This document shows positions 55,100 through 64,000 of a DNA stretch of 64,000 bases, piece after piece (the stretch's first letter is position 1; each line of letters begins with the position of its first letter). A program made the position numbers and the translations under genes. The notes under the pieces were generated by a model that was not told the DNA's origin, did no database searches, and saw only the letters and a list, made by a program, of their open reading frames with translations. This stretch comes from Adiantum capillus-veneris. Lineage: Eukaryota > Streptophyta > Polypodiopsida > Polypodiales > Pteridaceae. The DNA lies in assembly GCA_014529385.2 (NCBI GenBank), contig CM043970.1:45412279-45476278 (forward strand), in the 5' to 3' direction.

Positions 55100-55704
55100 G
55101 CTCTTTTGTAGAAGGGTCAAGGCAATTTTTTGGCGATAGTACATTAAGTTGAATCCTATATTCACACTGAGGACATTGGTGGATCAGTAGGACAAGAGTA
55201 TACTATGGCTTTGTCAAGTTTTGCAAAGCTTTCGAGATGGCAGTACATGAGTAACTATTATACAGGCTTCAAACTTTGGGGGCTCGTTCACATGTGAATT
55301 CATGGGAGCTTGTGATCAGATTGTGTTTTGCAGATTCCTATGCATAGTAACCATAAAAACTCAGGAACTTTGAATTCTTTCGTATGTTTGAAGAGAATTC
55401 TCTTGACAAGAACTCAGAATCGTTGTAAAACTTTATTAACAAAAATATACATGTGTGCGTATACTACCGTGTATGCATGTAACAATCTGCATCTAGGACA
55501 AGAGAGCTCAAGTCGCCAGCACATGGCAATTTAAATATTCGAGCTTAAGTTTGAACTACCAAAAATTACACTTGCTACTCTTGTAAAGCCAAATTTTTCT
55601 ATAATAAAAAGCTATAAAAAAAAAATAACACACTGATGAAAAGAATAATTGATAACACATTCGTGGGGAGTTGCTTGATCTGAAAAACACAAGATATTGA
55701 ACAG

Positions 55705-55851
55705 GTACATCTCCAATGGACGTTCCCGTTGGACTTTGAAACATGGGGAGCCTGACCATGAAGCTACACAAGCTGCAAATAATCATGAAGACAAAGTATA
55801 CCCAAAACCTGACGGAAGGATATCATTCGATCTTTTGACATCTCTCTACAG
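55705..55851 (+). CDS. ETFQO: ETFQO exon (Y-I-S-N-G-R-S-R-W-T-L)
   Basis: Acceptor aacag, donor gtttgc. It encodes G-R-S-R-W-T-L-K-H-G-E-P-D-H, then Y-P-K-P-D-G-R-I-S-F-D-L-L-T-S-L-Y. These are the residues that precede the iron-sulphur domain. The donor gtttgc is weaker than its neighbours, followed by a 69-bp intron. Confidence 0.96.
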
Positions 55852-55920
55852 GTTTGCATCCTAAGCTTATTAAAACGATCAGAATAGGTGTGTTTTCATG
55901 CTAAAATATTTTCTTGCCAG

Positions 55921-56049
55921 AAGCAACACCAACCACGATCATGACCAACCTGCACATCTTCAATTGAAGGACCCAACGATTCCAGAAAAGGTGAATGCTA
56001 AAAGATTTGCTGGGCTTGAGTCACGCTTTTGTCCAGCACGTGTCTACGA
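55921..56049 (+). CDS. ETFQO: ETFQO exon (first 4Fe-4S cysteine)
   Basis: Acceptor gccag, donor gtaagc. It encodes S-N-T-N-H-D-H-D-Q-P-A-H-L, D-P-T-I-P, and F-C-P-A-R-V-Y-E. The cysteine in F-C-P-A is the first of the four ligands of the [4Fe-4S] cluster. Confidence 0.97.
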
Positions 56050-56805
56050 GTAAGCAGCTTTCTCATTCAAATTTTTGTATAGTGTATCATATTGTTTTTT
56101 AAAGAAATCAAGAACATGATCTGTTTTGTACTTAATCGTACGTATGCAAGGGACTATTTATGCAAGGCAAAGAGAAGCATTAAATTCAAGGCTTTGTTAG
56201 ATCATGCCTCACAATCATAATTAAATAATGTTCATGTGGCCCTTGCTCTTCTATACACAGGGAGATCCATAGAAGTCCATGCACTAGGTACAGCTGTTTG
56301 GGGTGCTAACTAGTTATTGGGGACAATTGAATGGCCAAATTGACTATTATTGAGTGGCTGACATCATTTGACTGTTTCTTTGGTGTTTTTAGCTCCTCCA
56401 CCATGCCCTCAAGGCTCAAGGCTTTGAGCCCCTTTTCAAGCATGCTTCTCATGTTCTCATACTCTTGCATTAATGGCAGTCTGCTCTCAAGTTCTTTACT
56501 CCTGTCTCTAGCCTAGGTGCCCTCTCCATCTTCATCTATGGTCACCATTCCTGTTCCCCTCTCTGTTCTCCTTCGGATTCTCCGATTTAGAAGCATAATG
56601 AAGCACACGTTTTTGACCGCCCTTGTCCTTGTTCCATTAGTATGATGCCTACGCTATGACACACAAATGCACCCTAGCTCAAGTCTGTGGGAAAAGATTG
56701 CATCTATTTGTTCTTTCATGAATGAGCACACGTCTAGAGTGTCTAATAGCCGCATTATAACTGAGCATGTGTTCTGCATGCCAATGAAAGGTTATTCATG
56801 ATGAT

Positions 56806-57172
56806 GTTAGTGGGGATGTCGCAGTATTGACTAGTCTTTAGTCTATACTATGCATGATGGAGCTGATGGTTATAAAAAAAGTGGTCTCAATACCAAGGGA
56901 CTGGGACAAACATTCCAGGTGATGGCAATGTCGCCACCAATCTTGGTTCTAAAGCACTTAGTCTAGAACCTCCCTAGGATACATGTTAGTGGGGATGTCG
57001 CAGTATTGAGGAGTCCGTAGTCAACACAATGCATGATGGAGCTGATGGTTATAAAAAAAGTGGTCTCAATACCAAGGGACTGGGACAAACATTTGAGTCT
57101 TGCACCAGGTGATGGCAATGTCGCCACCAATCTTGGTCCTAAAGGACTTACTCTAGAACCTCCCTAGGATAC
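56806..57172 (+). repeat. Imperfect tandem duplication (about 180 bp) in ETFQO intron
   Basis: Units 56806-56984 and 56985-57172, both starting gttagtggggatgtcgcag and ending cctccctaggatac. The second carries a short extra tgagtcttgcacc-type insert. Part of the unit (gatggagctgatggttat) resembles 32983-33000, suggesting a dispersed repeat. Confidence 0.9.
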
Positions 57173-57566
57173 ACACCATACCATTCGGTGTTTGGAAAGG
57201 AAGCTATTTTGCCGATGAAGAGCTTGAGACAGGTATGCTTGTTCTACTTTACAACAACCATTTTGACTAGCAAAGACAAAAAGTCATGTCTAGAGGGAGG
57301 CTAGGAAGACTTCCACGAGTCTATAAATTGCACTTTCCTTTAAAGGTGAATCTGGGGTTATCTGGATTCATCTAGGTATATTTTAAATGTGTATTATTCT
57401 GTAAAAGAAACGAGAAACGATAACACTGTGAAAGATAATTCTTTGGAAGGGGCTAAGGAGAGCCTGGTGACCAATACAATGTGGGGAGATGATGCCTTGG
57501 TATATTTGTGTATTTTGTGTTTGGTTGGCTTCAAAGACTTGGCTTAATGTTGTGCGGGCTTTCTAG

Positions 57567-57633
57567 GTATGTGACTGACGACAAGGGTGAATTGAAGCTG
57601 CACATTAATGCTCAAAACTGCCTCCATTGCAAG
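57567..57633 (+). CDS. ETFQO: ETFQO exon (4Fe-4S cysteines 2 and 3)
   Basis: Acceptor tctag, donor gttggt. It encodes [11 protein letters not shown], then N-A-Q-N-C-L-H-C-K. The two cysteines are cluster ligands. Confidence 0.97.
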
Positions 57634-57721
57634 GTTGGTGTGGGCAATTTTTTTTCTAGTGCTTTCTTTCAATGAGATTGTGCATGCCACAAAATGTTTT
57701 AACAGTGTGTTGTTTTCTCAG

Positions 57722-57805
57722 GCATGTGACATCAAGGATCCTTCGCAAAATATTGAATGGACTGTCCCTGAAGGAGGTGGTGGTCCTGGATATTCTCTCA
57801 TGTAA
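57722..57805 (+). CDS. ETFQO: ETFQO terminal exon (fourth 4Fe-4S cysteine, stop)
   Basis: Acceptor ctcag. It encodes [20 protein letters not shown], the conserved end G-P-G-Y-S-L-M and TAA at 57803-57805. With the previous exon it forms C-L-H-C-K-A-C-D (CX2CX2C), so all four cluster ligands are intact and the gene appears functional at this end. Confidence 0.97.
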   Translation, partial: ACDIKDPSQNIEWTVPEGGGGPGYSLM

Positions 57806-57995
57806 CATGGAAAGGTCCAGCTCACATAGAGGGAATGAACTTCCCTGTAAATGTAAAAATATAGCAATGTACAAAATGAACGTGTAGATAATGGAACTTC
57901 AATTCTTTGTGAGTAATGGTAGATTACAATTTTCTTTAGCCTTACATTGATTGGAACTTGGATATGGATTGCCAAGTTCTTGTACAATAAGATTC
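57806..57995 (+). terminator. ETFQO: ETFQO 3' UTR and probable polyadenylation region
   Basis: AT-rich sequence after the stop, with T-rich stretches (attttctttag) and acaataag near 57984, a plausible plant near-upstream polyadenylation element. The exact cleavage site cannot be read. Repeat E begins directly after. Confidence 0.5.
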
Positions 57996-57996
57996 T

Positions 57997-58086
57997 ATGG
58001 AAATATTGATCCTTAAATATATGTATCTTCCATTTCCTTTTAATGGGGCAATCAGAGCGTTGCTCAATATGAGGTCCTCAACTTGT
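57997..58086 (+). repeat. Repeat E, 3'-terminal fragment, copy 2
   Basis: Plus-strand copy of the unit described at 51531-51602. It ends CAACTTGTTACAATGGATTC and continues into (TC)n. Confidence 0.7.
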
Positions 58087-58094
58087 TACAATGG

Positions 58095-58137
<43 letters not shown>

Positions 58138-58156
58138 CACACACACACACACACAA
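58087..58156. repeat. (TC)n and (CA)n microsatellites
   Basis: (TC)n to about 58133, then (AC)n to about 58155. The TC part is the tail of repeat E. Confidence 0.95.
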
Positions 58157-58399
58157 AAAGTAGCATGGAAGCCTCTCAAATGGGATCATATGCTTATTTA
58201 CTTGTAAGTAAAACCTTATAAAAGTTTGGTTTAAACCAACTAAAGACATACGTATCATCATGGGATTATATGGAATGGGAATAAAATGGTACCATGTAAA
58301 CAGTGCCGTGTGAATAAGGTACCCACTCCTTGCATGGCGTCCCCACATTCTTCTTTCTAACCCCACTCACCCATAGCAGAAGGGAAACCACCAACTCCT

Positions 58400-58599
58400 C
58401 TTCCATGCACCCACCTATTCTATGCTATTTAAGAGCATATGCATGGAACCCTCTAAGCCTAAGATTGGAGGACATTCTCCTTGGTCCTTACATCGTCACA
58501 ACAAGCTCTTCAACCATGGCTAACCAAGTCCTAACATATCCTATCTATAACATGTGTATTGATCTTATGACACTTGTAGTCCATAAAGTAAGAGGCTAA
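58400..58599 (+). CDS. Candidate promoter and short first exon
   Basis: TATA-like ctatttaag at about 58424-58432, then caacaagctcttcaacc before ATGGC at 58516 (good plant start context). The frame M-A-N-Q-V-L-T-Y-P-I-Y-N-M-C-I-D-L is followed by a splice-donor-like AAA|gtaaga at 58588-58593. The arrangement resembles a small gene start, but the downstream sequence does not yield a convincing second exon and I recognise no family. Confidence 0.2.
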
Positions 58600-60254
58600 T
58601 TCAAGCTCTTTTGGTTTATGATGGATGCAAGTACCAGGGTCAATACTTGCGTAAGTTGAGCTTGTGGATAACACAATTTTTTTCCAAATTATTGTACTTA
58701 ATGGCCTCTTTTGTGATAGCATCAATTTCTTTTAAGCCAATGTCTTGAGTCTTAATTAATGTAGTCATTGTAATTGCTTACACACACTAATGGTTATTGT
58801 GGCGGTAATGCCATCAACAACCGCTTTGATAATGCTACATTATTAAGTCCTTGTGGCATGCAAGAAATTGTGCATACATGGGATATAGCATTACAATCCT
58901 TGGGTTTTGCCCACGGTCCCTAGCCTCCTACAAGGGCTTTTTTGATTCATTAAGGATCCATCCTTTCAGAATATTATCATCCAACATGATCTGTAGAGCA
59001 TGGAGAATGATGAAAACTAATCGGATCACCTACTAGAAGTCATGCTTAAAGACACAAACCAAAAGGTATGGGGCTTTAGCAATTTTGCCTTATTAGCTTT
59101 CATCAATGAAGGCTTTTTTCTCACTTTGTTGAATGATAAAGACAAAGCAACTACAAAACAAGGGTTGAACCAAATCTTAATAAGCAACTCCTCTAACATC
59201 TTGCAACCCTTCTTAATGGGATGCCCATTCACCATGTCCATTTTTGAGACTCAAAGGTGTTCACAGGACCTAGGTTGTGTCCTTGGTGTGAAAGGAGTAA
59301 TCTCTCTCACTAGTAGGGATTAATATTTCACTTACCAACTGTGGATATACACAGGCCCTTTATAAAATGTGGATGTGATTTCATGGGTGAATCATGCAAG
59401 GATGGCAATGTCCTAGGGCTCAACCACGCTCTATGGCTTATGATACATAAGGTGCAAGCCTTCTTCCCTGCTGACTCCTTGAAGAAACCAACACTAAAAT
59501 TCCTCAAATGGGTTTTCATAGAGAGCCATGAAGCTATAAAATCCCTCTTGATTCATGTAATGTATACGGAAAGGCTCAAGATCTACATCAAACATGTTTC
59601 TCTCTTCCGTCGAATTCACATGGAGGTGAGTTGGGCCCCCAGATATTTAACCCAACCTCTCACCCTCTCATGGACTCCTATTGCCTCCCCTCTCATTCCT
59701 CTAGTAGCTACTCCACAGTCAACCGAACCTCATTGACCCCCAACAAACCACCCCCCCTCTCTCTACATATACTATGCATACCACAACATCAAACCTACCT
59801 AATGCTTGTAGCCGATCTGCTTACACTCCAAGATGTGCTCAATCAGCTAAAAACCTCTTATATTTCTGGATGTCAAGAGGCTATAGTCAAGGATGAAGTC
59901 GAGAGAAAGTATCTAACTCAACGACGGCCTATCACTACCCCCCTAATATATCATCTAAAATATATGAATGCTCTATTTAGATATTTCCTCTATAAGAGGC
60001 CTTATTGGTCTTTTTGTCTATGGATTGGGGAACAAAGGTACATGTAATTGTAGCGCGGATAATGTGTCGTGCTCTCTATAGTGGGTGGTCCTCAATGCAA
60101 TGTGCGTGACAATCTCACTCAAACAGACTGAACAGAAAGGAAACAATAGACATCAACAGAGCTCACAAAGACACAACATCAGACCAGAACATATGACTCG
60201 ACTATCTCAAATACTGATACAACTCTGGCGTGGCAGCACACTCAGCTCCAGCCC
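58600..60254. other. Intergenic stretch with unidentified ORFs
   Basis: Plus-strand frames 59042-59323 and 59341-59736 (131 codons, with C-G-C-D-F-M-G-E-S-C-K-D-G-N-V and F-L-K-W-V-F-I-E-S-H-E-A) have protein-like composition, but no motif or homologue that I can name. They could be frame-broken pieces of one decayed gene or element. The rest is AT-rich without features. Confidence 0.3.
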
Positions 60255-60356
60255 AAGACTCACAGGTACAATGGGGGTGTGGGGCGAGGGGGAGGGACTA
60301 GGGCGAGTGGGTAGGTGAGGGGGCGAGGGCGAGTGGGTAGGTGGCGAGGGGGATAG
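60255..60356. repeat. G-rich minisatellite-like stretch
   Basis: Repeats of gggcgag, gtgggtagg and gaggggga with many GGG runs on the plus strand, a good candidate for G-quadruplex formation. The Pro-Ser ORF on the other strand is a translation of it. Confidence 0.7.
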
Positions 60357-60400
60357 ACAAGCGATCATCATCATGCTTGTCCCTGTGGAAAGCAACAATT

Positions 60401-61798
60401 TCATCTGCTGAACAACAGAATGCAGGAATCGGCACCAAGGGAGGATTCTGTAGGAGCCAGCACCAATGGAGGGCCTGCCGCTCGCCAGGAGCCTACAGCA
60501 GCAAGGGAGAACATTAGTGCATGCTCTCTATTGTTTTGGTGACTCTCATGTAGATGATGGGAACAACAATGTTCAGCGCTCTTGATGATCTCTTTGCCAC
60601 AACTATGAACCCAAAGGATGTGGGCATTCTGATTGTGGGTAAGGTCGAGGGGGTAAGGGTAGATAGGTACAAGTAAGGAGCAGACCGCTATCATGAGCAA
60701 GACAACTATCAAGATCTTGGAATTCATCTTGCAGGACGGGCTCTGAGAAAGGAGTTTGCTAGACATAGAGGAGAGCTTTCTTCTGGTCGAAGAAGAAAGA
60801 GACACCAAAGGGGTTGATGTTTGAGGGGGACTGAACTCCTGTAGAGGATATTTCTTCCTGCTTCTCTGCTTCTTCAAAGGCTCAGGTGGCTCATTAAGTT
60901 TCATAACTATGGAAACATTTGAAAAGGGTGTACCTTCAGGCAAACAGTGAATAGAGACTCCATAACAAGGCATAGACTTCGTAGCATCCAACCATTCCAA
61001 CAGATCCTCATCCGACCCGTCAGGTGGAGTAGGATGTTCATGTTCAGGGTTGGTTTCCATTGACAAAGAAACTTGCTGCACCACTGGATCCATACCTCCT
61101 TCTAAGAGAATCAGTTGCATCGGGGAGCCAAAAGTATGTATCCACATTGCATCGTTTCCCCAATCGTGGAGTGCTTTAGTGTGTCGCAGCCATGGTCTTC
61201 CAATAAGCAAGGGAAATCCGCCCTCAACCTGGGGAAGACGAACCACCACAAAATCCAAGTTAAAAGTAAAGTTTTGTACCTGTAGAGGCACATTGTCCAC
61301 GATGCCCACTGGGTATACTGTTCGTTGATCGGCCAATGTAACTGTGAAGGGAGCAGGGCGAGTAGGCTGTAGACCTAGAGCTAACATAGTGAACTCGGGC
61401 ATCAGGTTGATGCCAGATCCACCATCCACTATCACTCCTGAGAATTGCCGACCTAAAACGGACACTGTCATGCGAGGGCTTCTATAATCAGTGAGTGGAG
61501 CAGCGGGATTAGATATCATATAGGACTCTGATGGTCGCACTGGGAGGTGCCCGCCACTAGGACCTGCTCCAGGATAAAGTGATTGAATAACAGCAAGGGT
61601 GTCACTTCTAAAATTTGCATCTAGCCGCAACATGTCATAAAGGGACACTCGTTGGAAAGTGTTCTTCAAGACTGTCTCTGCTGTAAGCTTCTCTTTTTCT
61701 ACATGTTGTTCCTTTGGTATCTTGATCTTCTGCATATCGGAAACTGCTTCCAAGAAAGCTTCATCAATATCGGAGAGCAAATATTTTGATTCTTTCAT
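60401..61798 (-). CDS. Retroviral-type aspartic protease ORF of the gypsy element
   Basis: 465 codons, open throughout. The first 90 residues are charged. The protease domain runs from R-M-T-V-S-V-L-G-R-Q-F with the active-site V-D-G-G-S-G-I-N-L-M-P (D-G-G-S in place of the commoner D-S/T-G-A). It continues through G-F-P-L-L-I-G-R-P-W-L (the hydrophobic flap-side strand with I-G-R-P-W), typical of plant gypsy proteases. After about residue 330 a hydrophobic segment I-L-I-V-V-L-L-M-I-A-V-C-S-L-L-V could be membrane-spanning, and the remainder is low complexity. The part after the protease does not resemble RT and may be chance read-through. Confidence 0.75.
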   Translation of the reverse strand: MKESKYLLSDIDEAFLEAVSDMQKIKIPKEQHVEKEKLTAETVLKNTFQRVSLYDMLRLDANFRSDTLAVIQSLYPGAGPSGGHLPVRPSESYMISNPAAPLTDYRSPRMTVSVLGRQFSGVIVDGGSGINLMPEFTMLALGLQPTRPAPFTVTLADQRTVYPVGIVDNVPLQVQNFTFNLDFVVVRLPQVEGGFPLLIGRPWLRHTKALHDWGNDAMWIHTFGSPMQLILLEGGMDPVVQQVSLSMETNPEHEHPTPPDGSDEDLLEWLDATKSMPCYGVSIHCLPEGTPFSNVSIVMKLNEPPEPLKKQRSRKKYPLQEFSPPQTSTPLVSLSSSTRRKLSSMSSKLLSQSPSCKMNSKILIVVLLMIAVCSLLVPIYPYPLDLTHNQNAHILWVHSCGKEIIKSAEHCCSHHLHESHQNNREHALMFSLAAVGSWRAAGPPLVLAPTESSLGADSCILLFSR

Positions 61799-61991
61799 GG
61801 CAACTGAGGGATTGCTTGTTAACAGCTGCAGGCAGGGTATTCACTGGTGTGAGAATGTGTGGGGGATTTGAACTTGATGGAATGCTAAGACCGAGAGCGG
61901 CTCTCTGGGCCCGGGTGAGGACGCCTGATAGCTCCTCTGCCAACTACGGCGGCTTATTTTGAGGGGTAACCACGTGGGTAGAAGGGGGCAG

Positions 61992-63460
61992 CTAAGAAAC
62001 AGTGCTAACTGCTATTAAATTGAGCTTGGGAAAGGCCAACTCATTCTTGCTTTGACTTGGGTCTGAAGCCGTGGATGCACGAATTTTATGGCAATCCTTA
62101 CTGTAGTGATCCTTCGTTTCGGGGCAATGACGGCGGCAGGGAGGGGACCCTTCTAGCAGGGGGCATTTGCTTTGGTAATGCCCATATTCCCCACATCTGT
62201 AGCACAAAATGGGCCTATTGAAAGGGCGAGTCGAAGTGCAAGGTGGTCCTTGCTCCTGGTGCATTGAGTTGGAGGTGGAGGCATAGAAGCTTTGAGGAGA
62301 TGAGGGAACATGGGTATTATAAAATCTCTGAGAGGGAAAAGTGCTCTGCATACCTTGCATAGGAGGGGTTGTCAGCAAAGGTAGCAAAGGTGGCATATGG
62401 TGTGGATGGCCACAGGTAGAAACCATGTTGGATGCAGGTGTTGGCCCTTGCTGAAGAGAAGGACCAAGACTTTGTTGTATTTGTCGCAATCCCTTGAGGT
62501 AGTAACAATCCTTATCCTCATGTCCAGATTTTTCACAGAAGTGGCAGTAAATCCGAAGGGGGCATTCCTGTGGAGGGTGCCCTAGAGAGCGGCATGAGCT
62601 ACACCAAACCGTAGCCTTAGTCTCTTGCTGACACTTGAGCTCTTCTAGCTCACGCTTAATCTGTTCCAATGCCTTGTGATGTTGAGGCTTCTCTTGTCTA
62701 AGAGAGAAGGACCTCTCCTCTTGAAGAGCTCGCTGTAACTATAGGGCTTCCAGTTCCCTGCGTAAAGAAGTTAAAGGATCAGAAGGACTTTCCAAAAACA
62801 CAGAGGGGGTCTCTATGTGAGGGGGGTTGGTGAACAGCTTCCTAGCCCCCTCTATCCTCGTAGCAGCTGCAATGAACTCTTCAAGAGTGGCGTCGGGTCA
62901 GAGACTCTCTCGTAGTTTTTGCTGAGAACTTTTGGGAAGCGCCTTCTCTACCCACTTCTTAACCATAAATTCACCTGTTTGCTGGGGAAGCTTGGCAACC
63001 AGAGACTTGGTTTTTGTCATAAGTTTTGCAAAAGTCTTCTCTGGCTGGAGCACCATGTTGGCCAACTCATCCAACACCTTCTCCTGGTAGTCACCTGGCC
63101 TGAAAGCTGCACAGAACTATTTTTTTAAGGCTGCCCAAGTTGCAAAATGGTTCTCTGCAAACTGGCTGTACCATTTGTCTGCTAAGCCATCCAAGGTGGA
63201 TGGAAAGAGTACCAAATAAGTAGCTTCCCTGTTAAGACCACGACCCCTACAAAGAGATACAAACCTCCTTGCATGGTCGTCAGTATCTTCTGAAGAGAGA
63301 CCTTTGAATGTAGGGAACTTGATGTTTACCTTAGCCAAAATGCTAGCCAATGGCTCCATGGCCCCTTGCTGAGCTTGTTGCTCAGTAGCCTACTATAGCA
63401 AAATAGGAGAGAGCTTCACTACAGAAGGTGATCTGGAAGATGTGGAACTGGAGGGAGGAA
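61992..63460 (-). pseudogene. Gypsy gag (capsid-like domain and CCHC knuckles)
   Basis: One frame with in-frame stops near 63117, 62900 and 62740. Capsid-like part: F-P-T-F-K-G-L, D-H-A-R-R-F, L-F-P-S-T-L-D-G-L-A-D-K-W-Y, the usual Retrotrans_gag pattern. Then a coiled-coil E/Q-rich segment, and knuckles C-S-S-C-R-S-L-G-H-P-P-Q-E-C, C-H-F-C-E-K-S-G-H-E-D-K-D-C and C-Y-R-C-G-E-Y-G-H-Y-Q-S-K-C. Three CX2CX4HX4C motifs in one gag are unusual. The next ORF (protease) is in another frame. Confidence 0.8.
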
Positions 63461-63507
63461 TGAGTGATGCCGTATGTGGAGGTATGGGTGATGAGGTTGA
63501 TGGACTT

Positions 63508-64000
63508 CTAACAGGTTCCAAGGGTCATCTTCTGTTGTAGTACGTCAGAGGACTTAGGAGTGCGCTTTGACGCTCGACTGACCGCCTTGTATGGGTCATG
63601 CAGCGACCACCAAACCAACCAAGCTTTGGGCAAGAAAACCTTGAACTGGCTGAAGACTAGTCTAGACTCTACTAGACCATGCAAGTGACTAGACCAGGCT
63701 GGACCAAGGACGAGGAGGACTAGACCAGGGTCTAGACCAGGCAAGTGACTAGACCAGGCTGGACCAGGGACGAGGAGGACTAGACCAGGGTCGAGGAGGT
63801 CTAGACCAGAGACGAGGGCAGGTTGGACCAGGGCGAGAGATGACTAGGGCAAGAGAGGACTAGACCAATTGGACCACGCGAGAGGAGAACAGTGCAAGGC
63901 AAGGTTGGCGAAGCTAGGCAAGGTAGGCGAAGCTGGATAGACCCAACTAGCTTCAAGATTTACACCTCACAGAGTGAGATTTCAGTTGAGATCCCATCGT
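63508..64000 (-). repeat. Gypsy leader with 60-bp tandem repeat
   Basis: gcaagtgactagaccaggct starts at 63681 and again at 63741, defining a 60-bp repeat present about twice. Shorter gactagacca/ggacca motifs extend it to about 63870. It lies between the gag start and the presumed 5' LTR, the place of the untranslated leader/packaging region. Confidence 0.75.

Larger units (their letters stand above)
32055..57805 (+). other. ETFQO: ETFQO gene, 3' portion: nine coding exons in LINE-filled introns
   Basis: Exons at 32055-32123, 32217-32309, 32397-32499, 44690-44826, 54538-54587, 55705-55851, 55921-56049, 57567-57633 and 57722-57805 join in frame to give 292 residues plus stop. This is the C-terminal half of electron transfer flavoprotein:ubiquinone oxidoreductase (plant proteins are about 630 residues). 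The enzyme is bound to the inner mitochondrial membrane and passes electrons from ETF to ubiquinone. In plants it serves branched-chain amino-acid and lysine breakdown during carbon starvation. Introns between these exons: 93, 87, 12190, 9711, 1117, 69, 1517 and 88 bp. The intron upstream of 32055 is at least 32 kb, since I found no earlier exon in the window. The mix of tiny and giant introns shows that expansion is by retroelement insertion. Confidence 0.95.
60401..64000 (-). mobile_element. Ty3/gypsy-type element, gag and protease only, 5' end off window
   Basis: Minus strand: leader with GACTAGACCA-rich repeats (64000-63508), gag (about 63460-61992) with Retrotrans_gag-like and multiple CCHC motifs, then an aspartic-protease ORF (61798-60401). 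No RT, RNase H or integrase follows before 60401. Either the pol part was deleted or this is a non-autonomous gag-pro derivative. The LTRs are not visible. The 5' LTR may lie just right of the window. Confidence 0.75.

Noticed and set aside
58330-58599. Confident new gene at 58516
   Set aside because: Only a TATA-like box, an ATG and a donor-like site. No second exon or homologue, so it is listed only as a weak candidate.
60407-60540. 3' LTR of the gypsy element
   Set aside because: No polypurine tract or repeated terminal sequence could be seen.

Overview
This is a stretch of land-plant nuclear DNA, not a compact microbial genome. It contains the last nine coding exons of one recognisable host gene, ETFQO (mitochondrial electron transfer flavoprotein:ubiquinone oxidoreductase), on the + strand between 32055 and 57805. 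All nine exons have GT/AG borders and join in one reading frame (292 residues plus stop). Nearly everything else is transposable-element sequence sitting in very long ETFQO introns: one of 12.2 kb, one of 9.7 kb, and an upstream intron of at least 32 kb whose 5' end lies outside the window. The long introns, abundance of LINEs and L1-type plant LINEs suggest a plant with a large genome (fern, gymnosperm or similar). That placement is inference, and the species cannot be read from the sequence.

Layout. 1-715: leader-like repeat. 715-6946: a LINE (called D here) split by a 5'-truncated LINE of family A (A1, 1164-5490) with a matching target duplication. 7005-12220: minus-strand LINE C, followed by a second copy of the leader repeat. 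13315-20057: near full-length LINE A2 with poly-C tracts in its 5' leader. 20236-31964: a cluster of minus-strand LINEs of a second type (families B and B'), B-type 3' fragments and tRNA-like SINEs, nearly all abutting GA/TC microsatellites. 32055-32499: three ETFQO exons. 33980-34380: Ty3/gypsy fragment. 36620-43231: near full-length LINE A3 with a perfect 14-bp target duplication. 44690-44826: ETFQO exon. 45405-46700: deleted LINE A4. 46876-51487: B-type fragments and an ORF1-only element (F), again joined at GA tracts. 51603-54398: LINE A5. 54538-57805: the last five ETFQO exons. 57806-60400: 3' flank, mostly unrecognised. 60401-64000: a gag-protease Ty3/gypsy element on the minus strand.

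How the parts relate. Family A is an L1-type LINE: ORF1 with a CCHC knuckle, ORF2 with AP-endonuclease, RT and a C-terminal zf-RVT-like zinc region, and an A-rich tail. ORF1 and ORF2 overlap by ATGA in three copies. Families B and B' are a different LINE type: coiled-coil/CTD ORF1-like domain, AP-endonuclease, RT, a C-terminal CCHC-like knuckle, and then a canonical PCNA-binding motif (Q-x-x-I/L-T-D-F-F). Their 3' ends finish in TC-rich microsatellite instead of poly-A. A tRNA-like SINE shares the GACGTTAA-type 3' terminus, and the ORF1-only element F shares a different part of the B 3' end. Together they look like an autonomous/non-autonomous retroposon set that lives at GA/TC microsatellites. 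A2 and A3 also share a 661-bp tract that is identical base for base, including two nonsense codons, inside sequence that otherwise differs by several percent.
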